From: Metabacillus niabensis
Lineage (GTDB): Bacteria; Bacillota; Bacilli; Bacillales; Bacillaceae
Length of the DNA: 64,000 nucleotides
NCBI RefSeq assembly: GCF_020524345.1
Contig: NZ_JAIVLH010000018.1
Coordinates: 1-64,000 of the forward strand
Direction: 5' to 3'
Numbering within the stretch: position 1 is the stretch's first letter; every line of letters starts with the position of its first letter. A model generated the notes under the pieces. That model made no database searches. It saw nothing but the letters and a program-made list of their open reading frames with translations, and had not been told where the DNA came from. Shown in pieces: positions 7,910 to 16,631 of this stretch. A program made the position numbers and the translations under genes.

Positions 7910-9037
7910 TTATAATGTAACTTGTACTGTATCTTGATTAAATTCCACTGTTTTCCCAGTTCTTGCAGATGTATAGATGGCTTCAAGAATTTGCGTAACA
8001 ACTAAAGCCTGTTCTGGTTTCACTAACGGCTCTGTATCATTAATAATACACTCTAACCACTGTCTTGCTTCTATTACACCAGGGTCTTCAGCACTTGAAT
8101 CAAAATACGCAATGCCTCCACCTGTTGCAGGTTTTGTTTCAACTAACTTCCCATACTTGGTACTATTAAATACAAGCTCTCCTTCACCTGTTGCAGGGTT
8201 ACCTTTCATTTCAGCGCCGCCCTCTGTACCGCATAATGAAGTCATCGCTTCTCTTACATCTGTTGTATTTAAAGCCCAGGAACATTCTAAAATAATCGTT
8301 GATCCATCTTGCATTTTAATAAAACCAAATGCTGAATCCTCCACTCCAAATGTATCAGGATTCCATGGACCAAATGCATTGCCTTCATGTTTATCAGCTA
8401 ATTTATGAAAGACCGATCCTGTAACAGAATGTGGTTGATAGTTGTCCATACACCAAAGTGTTAAATCTAAAGCATGTGTCCCAATATCGATTAATGGTCC
8501 CCCGCCTTGTTGTTCAACATCTAAAAAGACTCCCCAAGTTGGAACAGCTCTCCTGCGAATGGCATGTGCTTTTGCAAAGTAAATATCGCCGAACTCACCT
8601 GCGAGTGAAGCTTTATGAAGAACTTGTGAATCATCACGGAAACGGTTTTGGTATCCAATCGTCAGCTTTTTCCCTGTTCGTTTAGCTGCTTCAACCATCT
8701 CTAGAGCTTCCTTGGAGTTTATCGCCATTGGCTTTTCACACATGACATGTTTGCCAGCTTCAAGAGCAGCCACGGTGATAAAGGAGTGCTGCAGATTTGG
8801 TGTTAGTACATGAATGACATCAATCGATTCATCTTTTAACAGCTCTTTATAATCATTGTAAACTTTCGCATCAGCTGTTCCAAATTCTTTTGCCGCTTTC
8901 ATCGCTCTTTCCTCGACTACATCGCAGAAAGCTGTCATTTCACCTAGATGTCCCAGTTTAGCTAACGCTGGCATATGCTTTTGATTTGCGATTCCACCAC
9001 AACCAATAATACCGATTTTTAATGTATCGTTTGACAT
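7910..9037 (-). CDS. Gfo/Idh/MocA family oxidoreductase
   Basis: A 375-residue NAD(P)-dependent dehydrogenase. Rossmann motif IGIIGCGGIANQKHMPAL is at the N-terminus, MCEKPMAINS supplies the conserved lysine, and the DIGTHALDL segment lies in the substrate domain. The start is the ATG at 9037 with AGGAGT 7 nt upstream. It lies 15 bp behind the sugar isomerase/epimerase gene. Such pairs act on inositol-like or 3-keto sugars in other bacteria; the substrate here is unknown. Confidence 0.9.
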   Translation of the reverse strand: MSNDTLKIGIIGCGGIANQKHMPALAKLGHLGEMTAFCDVVEERAMKAAKEFGTADAKVYNDYKELLKDESIDVIHVLTPNLQHSFITVAALEAGKHVMCEKPMAINSKEALEMVEAAKRTGKKLTIGYQNRFRDDSQVLHKASLAGEFGDIYFAKAHAIRRRAVPTWGVFLDVEQQGGGPLIDIGTHALDLTLWCMDNYQPHSVTGSVFHKLADKHEGNAFGPWNPDTFGVEDSAFGFIKMQDGSTIILECSWALNTTDVREAMTSLCGTEGGAEMKGNPATGEGELVFNSTKYGKLVETKPATGGGIAYFDSSAEDPGVIEARQWLECIINDTEPLVKPEQALVVTQILEAIYTSARTGKTVEFNQDTVQVTL

Positions 9038-9052
9038 GTAAATCACTCCTTA

Positions 9053-9934
9053 TTAATCAGCTTTTGTAAACTCTGGAACATACTTCTCCATCACCTTTAA
9101 ATCACTTGCTATACTTTCAAATTTATTACCAACCGTACCTTCATTTTCGACAATCGCATATCGAATCGTTCCCAATTCTTGAATCTTTTGATATGTACTT
9201 TCAAAATCGACGATCCCTTTTCCAAGATTAACGAAATCAGTTGGTTGTACAACTTCACGATAAATCTTCATTGTTTCATTTTGTTCATCCGGATTAACCG
9301 CAGAAAATACATTCACAGCGTTAACATGCGTTCCTAAATCCTTTTGATGAATCATGTCACAGCGATTCCCTAATCTCTCAAGAACACTCATTGGGTCTTG
9401 TCCGCCTCTTGTTACCCAAACAAGATCCAACTCAAATTTAACAGCATTAGGGTCTGTGTTTTCTACTAAAATATCAAATAAAGTTTTTTCTCCAATTTGT
9501 CTAAACTCATGAGCATGGTTATGATAGTAAAATTCTAATCCTGCTGTTTTACATTTTTCAGCAATGATATTTAATTCTTCCGCTGTTTTTAGTGTTTCAT
9601 CACGAGTACTAATAAAAGTCATCGGCATAACAATTGACTCACAGCCAAGCTCGGCATTTTCTTCAATTATCTTATCCCAGTTTCCCTCTATTAAAGCCAT
9701 TCCTGGTGCCACACCTTCATGTGCAGCAAATGCACGTAATCCAAGCTCATCAAATTTCTTTTTTATTGCCTGTAAAGTAAATGTATCTGCAAATCTTTCA
9801 CCTGTTGAAAAATTAGCCGAAATAAGTTCTATATTTTTATACCCCATTCCTGCAACCTTTTCCAACGTTCCAAAATAATCTTCATTTAATTCTCTAAATA
9901 CCGAATATAAGTTAAGTCCAACCGTTGTCGTCAT
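9053..9934 (-). CDS. Sugar phosphate isomerase/epimerase (xylose-isomerase-like TIM barrel)
   Basis: A 293-residue AP-endonuclease-2/xylose-isomerase-like TIM barrel. Conserved segments include MGYKNIELIS, FYYHNHAHEF, KFELDLVWVTRGG and MIHQKDLG, with the metal-binding E, H and D residues expected of the family. The start is the ATG at 9934 with a GGGGAAGGA ribosome binding site; an upstream extension lacks family-like sequence. First gene of an operon with the downstream dehydrogenase. A cre-like box lies about 55 bp upstream, and an AraC regulator is divergent, so sugar-dependent control is likely. Confidence 0.88.
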   Translation of the reverse strand: MTTTVGLNLYSVFRELNEDYFGTLEKVAGMGYKNIELISANFSTGERFADTFTLQAIKKKFDELGLRAFAAHEGVAPGMALIEGNWDKIIEENAELGCESIVMPMTFISTRDETLKTAEELNIIAEKCKTAGLEFYYHNHAHEFRQIGEKTLFDILVENTDPNAVKFELDLVWVTRGGQDPMSVLERLGNRCDMIHQKDLGTHVNAVNVFSAVNPDEQNETMKIYREVVQPTDFVNLGKGIVDFESTYQKIQELGTIRYAIVENEGTVGNKFESIASDLKVMEKYVPEFTKAD

Positions 9935-9988
9935 CTTAATCCTTCCCCTTTCAATCTTTTGTATATATACTTCCTTACATTTTTGATT

Positions 9989-10003
9989 ATAAAGCGTTTT
10001 CAA
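9989..10003 (-). promoter_or_regulatory. cre-like box (CcpA) before the isomerase/dehydrogenase operon
   Basis: The minus strand reads TTGAAAACGCTTTAT. One base differs from the cre consensus WTGNAANCGNWNNCW. It is 55 bp upstream of the isomerase start. Confidence 0.5.
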
Positions 10004-10184
10004 ATTTGTTACTACTGCAAAACTGACTGTTTTCTAGCCTTATTCTGACTTCTTCCCATCACTTTCATGACTTATATCCAATATAAAATATTTTTTATAA
10101 ACTTTTAGCGTTTATCTTTTCTTTCGATAAGGATTAAGATATGATCATAGCTAAAAACGTAGAGTATTAGGAGGGATTTCTAAA

Positions 10185-11090
10185 ATGGATTACAAATATG
10201 AGTTGGTAAAAGCCGATGATGATTTGCCTATTAAAGTCATCCTTCATACATCTGATGAAGAAATTTATATTCCAAGACATTGGCATGAGGATATCGAAAT
10301 TTCCTATGTCCTTGCAGGGAAAATAGATCAAATTTATACAGATGGCAAAGAATATGAATCAAGTGAAGGAGATATTGTGGTCATAAACTCAAACTCGATT
10401 CATTCTTTTTCAGTGACTACAGGTAAAAATCGAAAGGCCGTCACAATCTTTATTAGATATGAATTCTTGAAAGGAATCTATGAAAATTATGATCAAATTG
10501 TGTTTACTTGTAATTCTACTCATGAAAAAGATTTTAGTAGAATAAAAAAATTTGAAAAGCTTCGAACCCTATTAAATGAAATTCTTGTACATTACTTTAA
10601 CAAAGAACATGATCCCCTTGTCCGCATTAACTTAACCGGACTAGCATACCAATTAATCTATCAATTACTAAATGACTTCAAAGAAGAGAAAAAAAATAGT
10701 CCTACCATTAAAACAAACAAGTATTTAGAACGTTTAACATCGATTACGAATTACATAAAGAAACATTATAATCAAAATCTAGCTATTGATCACCTTGCCT
10801 CACAGTTTAATTTATCTTCAGAGTACTTTTCCCGATTCTTTTTCAAACATATCGGTATGACAGTACTCAATTATATTCATACAATACGCCTTGAGAAATC
10901 CTATCCGGATTTAATGAATACTGATTTACCAGTCATTCATATTGCCCTGAAGCATGGTTTTCCAAGTGAAAAGTCCTATACAAGAGTGTTTAAGTCTCTC
11001 TACCACATGACACCAAGTCAGTATCGAAAAATGAATAAAGGGAAAACAACTGAAACACGAAACAACGAATCAAGAATCGACCTTATTTAA
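10185..11090 (+). CDS. AraC family transcriptional regulator
   Basis: A 301-residue regulator. The N-terminal cupin (IPRHWHEDIEISYVLAGKID, near residues 30-50) has histidines typical of sugar-sensing AraC proteins. The C-terminal HTH pair (LASQFNLSSEYFSRFFFKHI and VIHIALKHGFPSEKSYTRVF) ends in MTPSQYRK. Ribosome binding site TAGGAGGG precedes the ATG. It diverges from the isomerase/dehydrogenase operon and precedes the secreted esterase, so both are candidate targets. Confidence 0.9.
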   Translation: MDYKYELVKADDDLPIKVILHTSDEEIYIPRHWHEDIEISYVLAGKIDQIYTDGKEYESSEGDIVVINSNSIHSFSVTTGKNRKAVTIFIRYEFLKGIYENYDQIVFTCNSTHEKDFSRIKKFEKLRTLLNEILVHYFNKEHDPLVRINLTGLAYQLIYQLLNDFKEEKKNSPTIKTNKYLERLTSITNYIKKHYNQNLAIDHLASQFNLSSEYFSRFFFKHIGMTVLNYIHTIRLEKSYPDLMNTDLPVIHIALKHGFPSEKSYTRVFKSLYHMTPSQYRKMNKGKTTETRNNESRIDLI

Positions 11091-11136
11091 GTTAGAAAAA
11101 GACAGGTCTTCATGAAAAAAGTATATTAAACTATTA

Positions 11137-11151
11137 ATGTAAGCGTTTTAA
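11137..11151 (+). promoter_or_regulatory. cre-like box before the esterase gene
   Basis: ATGTAAGCGTTTTAA differs by one base from the cre consensus and lies about 26 bp before the TTG start of the esterase. This fits catabolite repression acting on initiation or as a roadblock. Confidence 0.55.
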
Positions 11152-11176
11152 CACTTCATCAAAGGAGGTTTTTCAG

Positions 11177-12502
11177 TTGTTCAAAGCTATGAAAAAGCAT
11201 GCAAAAACCGCGATGTTAAGTACATTAGTAGCTAGTTCCACACTATTTTTTATGTCGGAAGGAGAGGCAAAAGAATTGAAAACTCAACCAACATCCTACA
11301 AAACCATAACAGAAGTGGAAGATTGGGGTGCTGCTATTACGAAGGTTCTGATTGATGTTGGAAAGCCAATCCCTAAGGATTCAGTAACAACAGACACTTT
11401 CGATGTCCATGTATCTAGAAGTGACAGCCGTTTAGTAACACCCTTTTTAGAAGAGGGATATCGTCATGTTACAAAAGCTTATGTAGCCGATAAAAACGGA
11501 AACCCGGTCGTTAAAACTGGAAAATATGTTGTATTAGAAATGCAAATTGGTCCGGAGATTTCTTTAGGTTCTGCGATTAACTACGATTGGGCTGGCTCAG
11601 GTTACAATGATTGGAATGAGAACACCTACACAATTACTCAAAAAGAGGCCATTGAAACACCTGCAGGAATCATTTCAGATTTAGTTGTGGATACATTTAA
11701 TGGTGGTGTTAGAGAATTAGTCGATGATTTTTCAACCGGCAAGGCTACATATGATGATATTACACTAACTTATGCGGACTTTTCACCAGCAAAAGATAAA
11801 GAGAAAAATCCGTTAATCATATGGTTACATGGAGCAGGTGAAGGTGGGACAGACCCGACTATTGCCATTTCAGGAAATAAAGCCGTTAACTTTGCCTCAG
11901 ATGAAATTCAATCCTATTTTGATGGAGCCTATGTTTTAGCTCCTCAAACACCAACTTTCTGGATGGATGGATTCACAGGATTTGGCGATGGTACGTCAAA
12001 ATATCAAGAAGCTTTAATGTCGTTAATCAAAGAGTATGTAGCGAAAAACAAAGACATAGATCATGACAGAATCTACATCGGCGGAGATTCAAACGGTGGA
12101 TATATGACCATGCTGATGATACGAGACTATACTGATTATTTTGCCGCTGCTTTTCCAACCTGTGAGGCACTAAATGACTCACTCATTACAGACGAGGATA
12201 TTGATACGATGAAAAACCTACCTATCTGGTTTATTCATGCAAAAACAGATGATGTAGTCCCTGCAAATCAATTTGTTGTCCCGACTTATAACAGGTTAAT
12301 CGAGGCGGGAGCAGAAGATGTTCATCTCTCCTTATTTGATAACGTCATTGATACTTCTGGATTATACAAACAAGAGGATGGCACACCATACGAGTATCAT
12401 GGACACTGGTCATGGATTTATGTGTATAACAATGATGTGGAAAAAACGATTGATGGTAAGAATATCACACTCATGGAGTGGTTATCTTCAAAAACTAAAT
12501 AA
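11177..12502 (+). CDS. Secreted alpha/beta-hydrolase esterase
   Basis: A 441-residue protein with a signal peptide (MFKAMKKHAKTAMLSTLVAS, cleavage near GEAKE). A roughly 180-residue beta-rich N-terminal domain follows, then an alpha/beta-hydrolase domain: WLHGAGEGG forms the oxyanion region, and GGDSNGGYM carries the likely nucleophile serine. D in HAKTDDVVP and H in YHGHWSW are likely triad members. The layout resembles extracellular esterases with an N-terminal Ig-like domain that act on aromatic or polysaccharide esters. The TTG start has AAAGGAGG upstream. In this setting it may de-esterify plant polysaccharides. Confidence 0.82.
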   Translation: MFKAMKKHAKTAMLSTLVASSTLFFMSEGEAKELKTQPTSYKTITEVEDWGAAITKVLIDVGKPIPKDSVTTDTFDVHVSRSDSRLVTPFLEEGYRHVTKAYVADKNGNPVVKTGKYVVLEMQIGPEISLGSAINYDWAGSGYNDWNENTYTITQKEAIETPAGIISDLVVDTFNGGVRELVDDFSTGKATYDDITLTYADFSPAKDKEKNPLIIWLHGAGEGGTDPTIAISGNKAVNFASDEIQSYFDGAYVLAPQTPTFWMDGFTGFGDGTSKYQEALMSLIKEYVAKNKDIDHDRIYIGGDSNGGYMTMLMIRDYTDYFAAAFPTCEALNDSLITDEDIDTMKNLPIWFIHAKTDDVVPANQFVVPTYNRLIEAGAEDVHLSLFDNVIDTSGLYKQEDGTPYEYHGHWSWIYVYNNDVEKTIDGKNITLMEWLSSKTK

Positions 12503-12512
12503 AAATAAACAT

Positions 12513-12548
12513 AAAAGCTTCAATCCTCTTGTTCGGATTGAAGCTTTT
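12513..12548. terminator. Bidirectional terminator between esterase and uxaA
   Basis: A perfect 14-bp stem (12513-12526 and 12535-12548) sits between two convergent stops, with A and T runs on both sides. Confidence 0.9.
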
Positions 12549-12552
12549 ATGT

Positions 12553-14043
12553 TTACAACGTTACACCTGTTTTAAAAATACCAATTTCTCTAAAATGATT
12601 TTTCTCATTATTTACTTTTTCTCCACTCGCAACTTTGATGACATATGAGATAAAGTCTTCAAGCAGCTCTTCCTGTGATTGACCATCAATAAGTGTTCCT
12701 GCATTAAAATCAATCCAGTGTGGCTTTGTTTCATAAATTTGTGTGTTTGTTGAGATCTTAATCGTTGGGACAAATGTACCTAAAGGTGTTCCTCTTCCGG
12801 TGGTGAACAGAACCAATTGACAACCGGCTGCAGCCAGGGTTGATGAAGCTACCAAGTCATTTCCTGGAGCACTTAGCAGGTTTAGTCCCTTCGTTTTTAG
12901 TGTTTCTCCATATTTTAATACATCCACAACTTGAGACGTTCCTGCTTTTTGTGTGCAACCTAGTGATTTATCTTCAAGTGTTGTAATACCACCCGCTTTG
13001 TTTCCTGGTGATGGATTTTCATAAACCGGCTGATCATGACGTTCAAAATATCGTTTAAAATCATTAATCAGGTCAACAATTTGTTGAAAGACTTCCTCAT
13101 CTTTCGCTCTCTCCATTAATATTTCTTCTGCCCCAAACATTTCCGGTACTTCAGTTAAGACTGTTGTTCCACCTTGAGCAACTAAATAATCTGAAAACTG
13201 CCCTAATAACGGGTTGGCTGTAATACCTGAAAAACCATCTGAGCCGCCACATTTTAGTCCAATTTTTAATTCTGATAATGGAAGGTCTTCCCGTTGATCA
13301 TCTCTTGCATTTCCAAAAATTTCTAGTAATAGCTTTACTCCTTCTTCTACCTCGTCCATGACATCCTGTGAACTTAGAAACTTTACCCGATTAGAATCAA
13401 AATCTCCTAGAGATTCTTTAAATTCATTAATCTCGTTGTTTTCACACCCTAATCCTAAAACTAGCACGCCCCCTGCATTTGGGTGGTTAACAGCATTACC
13501 TAAAATGGTTCTTGTATTTACATGATCATCTCCAAGCTGAGAACAACCGTAATTATGTTTTAGAACTTGAATATGTTCAAATGGGGCTATATCCCCGACT
13601 TTCTCTTGAAATACACGAATCATTTGATCGGCGATTCCATTCACACATCCTACAGTCGGAACAATCCAAAGCTCATTACGAATCCCAACCCTCCCATCCT
13701 TTCTTTTAAACCCTTTAAATGTTGTTGTGTTTTTTAGTGTGTGTTCTGATTGAAACTTTGGCTTGTATTCATATTCCTCGACACCTGACAAGTTTGTTTT
13801 TGTATTATGGGTATGAACCCATTCTCCTGGTTCAATCTGTTGTGTAGCATGCCCAATTGGAAAACCGTATTTCACGATATTTTCACCTTGAGGGATTTCC
13901 TTTAGTGCAAATTTATGGCCTTTATTAACTGTTTCTTTTAATTTGATCGTCGTACCATCAATCTCAAGTAGTTGATCTTGATCAATCTTCCGAATCGCGA
14001 CTGCCACATTATCTGATTCTTTGATCTTAATAAACGCTTTCAT
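12553..14043 (-). CDS. uxaA: Altronate dehydratase
   Basis: A 496-residue enzyme converting D-altronate to 2-keto-3-deoxygluconate in galacturonate breakdown. An N-terminal SAF domain (about residues 1-90) precedes the UxaA/GarD catalytic domain, with the family signature RKDGRVGIRNELWIVPTVGC and conserved segments LGLGCENNE, GLKCGGSDGFSG and TTGRGTPLG. The start is the ATG at 14043 (AGGTGAG upstream). It overlaps the end of uxaB by 17 bp, which suggests translational coupling. Last gene of the uxaC-regulator-uxaB-uxaA group, as in B. subtilis. Confidence 0.95.
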   Translation of the reverse strand: MKAFIKIKESDNVAVAIRKIDQDQLLEIDGTTIKLKETVNKGHKFALKEIPQGENIVKYGFPIGHATQQIEPGEWVHTHNTKTNLSGVEEYEYKPKFQSEHTLKNTTTFKGFKRKDGRVGIRNELWIVPTVGCVNGIADQMIRVFQEKVGDIAPFEHIQVLKHNYGCSQLGDDHVNTRTILGNAVNHPNAGGVLVLGLGCENNEINEFKESLGDFDSNRVKFLSSQDVMDEVEEGVKLLLEIFGNARDDQREDLPLSELKIGLKCGGSDGFSGITANPLLGQFSDYLVAQGGTTVLTEVPEMFGAEEILMERAKDEEVFQQIVDLINDFKRYFERHDQPVYENPSPGNKAGGITTLEDKSLGCTQKAGTSQVVDVLKYGETLKTKGLNLLSAPGNDLVASSTLAAAGCQLVLFTTGRGTPLGTFVPTIKISTNTQIYETKPHWIDFNAGTLIDGQSQEELLEDFISYVIKVASGEKVNNEKNHFREIGIFKTGVTL

Positions 14044-15502
14044 TTTTCTCACCTGTCTTTTGCAAGAATTGTGTTAATGCCTCATTCATTCCATTTTGAT
14101 TTATCTTCTTTAACTGATTGACAACTGATTCAGTTAACTGGGGAATTTTTGATAAATCAGTACCCCATAATTTTTCATTTGACAGAATGGTAGATACAAG
14201 TTCTTCCATATTGTCAGCATATAAAGACCAACAATCATTAAATATGTGTAGTGTAGATTCATCATCAACAAGTGTGATTGACTCATCTCCCCGTTTTCCT
14301 TTATAAAAATAAAGCAGTGCACTTAACGAGAAAACAGTCGCTTCAGGCAACTTGCTAAACCTTTCAACATATTCAGAAAGTGTTGGTAAAATTCTTGCTT
14401 TAAACTTTGAAACTGAATTTAACGAAATACTAGATAAATAGTGGTGAATAAATGGATTTTTAAATCGATTTAATACATCCTCCGCAAACTGAGAAAGATC
14501 TTCTTCCGGGAAAGGTAAGGTAGGAATAATCTCTTCATATATCACTTTTTCAACAAATTGCTTTGTTAAATCGTTTGTCACTGCTTCACTTACCGTATTT
14601 ACTCCACATAAATAAGCAACTGGTGTCATCGCAGTATGGGCACCGTTTAAGATACGGACTTTCTTAAGCCTGTAAGAGCTTAAATCATCTACAACATGTA
14701 CATTCAAACCTGCCTGAGCTGCTGGAAATTCTTTCTTAATGAAAGACGGTCCCTCAATAACAAAAAGATGAAATTGTTCTCCAACTACTATTAATTTATC
14801 AATATAGCCCAGTTCATCCGTTTTATCTTGTATGGAATCCTTTGGGTAACCAGGGACGATGCGGTCAACTAATGTATTACAGAACGTATTTGCCACTTCA
14901 ACCCAATCAGAGAACCCGGATTCCAGCTTCCAAGCATCTGCATATGCTAACACAATTTTTTTAAGTTCTTTTCCGTTATCTTCGATTAGCTCACATGGAA
15001 AGATAATAAATCCTTTATCTTTTTCACCATGAAAAACCTGATACCGCTCATATAGTAGAGCTGTTAATTTGCCTGGAAAGCTGCTTTGGGGTCGATCTGT
15101 CAAAAGATCTTCCTCATGAAACTGAATACCAGCCTCTGTCGTATTTGAAATAATAAATCGTAAATCCGGATTTCTTGCTATCTTCAAATACTCATCATAT
15201 TCGTTGGTAATATTTATGCCTCTACTTATGCTGTGAATAATTTCATGTTCACTAACAGGATGATTTTCTTTGATACCTTGTAAATATAACGTATATAGAC
15301 CTTCTTGTTCGTTTATTGTATCAACTGCACCTTTTGGGGTTGACTGGACAACAACAACCTGGCCATTAAACATCCCTTTCTTATTCATGACATCTATTTG
15401 CCAATCAGTAAATGCACGTAAAAAGTTTCCAGTTCCGAACTGTAATACCTTTTCAGGATATGTTGTATACTCACTATCTATTTTTTTCGATAACTGTTCC
15501 AT
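14027..15502 (-). CDS. uxaB: Tagaturonate reductase (altronate oxidoreductase)
   Basis: A 491-residue NAD-dependent polyol dehydrogenase of the mannitol dehydrogenase superfamily that reduces tagaturonate to altronate. LQFGTGNFLRAF starts the nucleotide-binding fold, and KKVRILNGAHTAMTPVAYL carries the conserved K and N of the active site. I choose the ATG at 15502, 6 nt behind GGGAGGT; an ATG two codons earlier would touch the ribosome binding site. A 17-mer identical to one upstream of uxaC lies 19 bp before the start, so uxaBA may have its own regulated promoter. Confidence 0.95.
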   Translation of the reverse strand: MEQLSKKIDSEYTTYPEKVLQFGTGNFLRAFTDWQIDVMNKKGMFNGQVVVVQSTPKGAVDTINEQEGLYTLYLQGIKENHPVSEHEIIHSISRGINITNEYDEYLKIARNPDLRFIISNTTEAGIQFHEEDLLTDRPQSSFPGKLTALLYERYQVFHGEKDKGFIIFPCELIEDNGKELKKIVLAYADAWKLESGFSDWVEVANTFCNTLVDRIVPGYPKDSIQDKTDELGYIDKLIVVGEQFHLFVIEGPSFIKKEFPAAQAGLNVHVVDDLSSYRLKKVRILNGAHTAMTPVAYLCGVNTVSEAVTNDLTKQFVEKVIYEEIIPTLPFPEEDLSQFAEDVLNRFKNPFIHHYLSSISLNSVSKFKARILPTLSEYVERFSKLPEATVFSLSALLYFYKGKRGDESITLVDDESTLHIFNDCWSLYADNMEELVSTILSNEKLWGTDLSKIPQLTESVVNQLKKINQNGMNEALTQFLQKTGEKNESVY

Positions 15503-15520
15503 TTCCATACCTCCCAATTT

Positions 15521-15537
15521 ATGCACACGTTAACATT
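15521..15537. promoter_or_regulatory. Putative ExuR-type LacI operator before uxaB
   Basis: ATGCACACGTTAACATT, an imperfect palindrome with a central ACGT. It is identical base for base to 18146-18162 before uxaC. The LacI-type regulator encoded between these genes is the likely binder. Confidence 0.65.
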
Positions 15538-15573
15538 ACTTTTCGAAAAAATAGCTGAGCTACTTTCGTGAGC

Positions 15574-16584
15574 TCAACTATTACACTTTACATCAGCAAC
15601 CGAATGTCTTCTTACCACATTAGTTGTAAGAAAGATTGGTCCATTCTCCTGGTTACCTTCATCCATTACTTGTAACAGTTTTTCAGCCCCAGCTATACTA
15701 ATTTCTTCAATCGGCCTTTTAACAGTTGTAAGCGGCGGTGATGTATACTCCGAGAATCCAATATCATCAAACCCTATAATGGATATATCTTCTGGAATCA
15801 TTAGACCGTATTCATAAATGGCTTTCATGGCACCAATGGCCATATCATCATTTGAACAAAAAACAGCAGTAGGGCAATTGTCGAGGGATAATAACTTTTT
15901 CATTCCCTCATAACCGCTTTCCATATTATAATTTCCCTTAATCATGTATTCAGATAGAATTGGTAACTGATATTCCATTAAAGCCTTTAAATAGCCTTCT
16001 TTTCGTTCTTGTGCAGACTTGAAATGTGGAGTTCCTTCAATAATCGCAATATCACGATGTCCATGCTTGATGAATAACTGAATTGCCTCATACACACCTT
16101 CTTGGTCATTTGATAGCACATTCACAACAGAGCGCTCTTCGATTTGTCTGTTTAACACAACCAGCGGTATTTCCTTTTCTATCACATGATAAATAAACGC
16201 ATTGTCAATATCACTTTGACTCATTAATATAATGCCGTCAAAACGTTTACGGGTGATCATTGAATAATCCTTAATATCTTGGATTCCCTTTATAAATAAA
16301 TTATAGTTTTCATCAATGACCGTATTCACACCTTTAATTGTTTCAGACAGAAAACTGGATGATGTCCCATTCGATATGCTCGTAAAAAACAGTCCAATGG
16401 TATATGATTTTTGTAAAACCAAGCTTCTTGCATGGACATCAGGCGAATAATTTAATTGATTAGCAATTTGAATGATTTTCTGCTTTGTTTTTTCCTTAAT
16501 TAGCGGACTATTATTAAGTGCTCTTGACACGGTTGTGTGTGAGACATTTGCCATTTTTGCAATATCCTTGATTGTAACTCCCAC
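15574..16584 (-). CDS. exuR: LacI family regulator, probable ExuR (galacturonate genes)
   Basis: A 336-residue LacI/GalR repressor. The N-terminal HTH reads TIKDIAKMANVSHTTVSRAL, followed by the hinge and a periplasmic-binding-protein-like effector domain ending with RRHSVADV. The GTG at 16584 has AGGA six bases upstream and begins right at the HTH; a longer TTG start lacks a ribosome binding site. It sits between uxaC and uxaB, the position relative to uxaBA held by exuR in B. subtilis. Identical putative operators precede uxaC and uxaB. The effector is probably a hexuronate; the name rests on context. Confidence 0.8.
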   Translation of the reverse strand: MGVTIKDIAKMANVSHTTVSRALNNSPLIKEKTKQKIIQIANQLNYSPDVHARSLVLQKSYTIGLFFTSISNGTSSSFLSETIKGVNTVIDENYNLFIKGIQDIKDYSMITRKRFDGIILMSQSDIDNAFIYHVIEKEIPLVVLNRQIEERSVVNVLSNDQEGVYEAIQLFIKHGHRDIAIIEGTPHFKSAQERKEGYLKALMEYQLPILSEYMIKGNYNMESGYEGMKKLLSLDNCPTAVFCSNDDMAIGAMKAIYEYGLMIPEDISIIGFDDIGFSEYTSPPLTTVKRPIEEISIAGAEKLLQVMDEGNQENGPIFLTTNVVRRHSVADVKCNS

Positions 16585-16631
16585 GTTTATTCCTACTTTC
16601 AAGTTCCTTTTCAATTAGGGTAACACAGACT

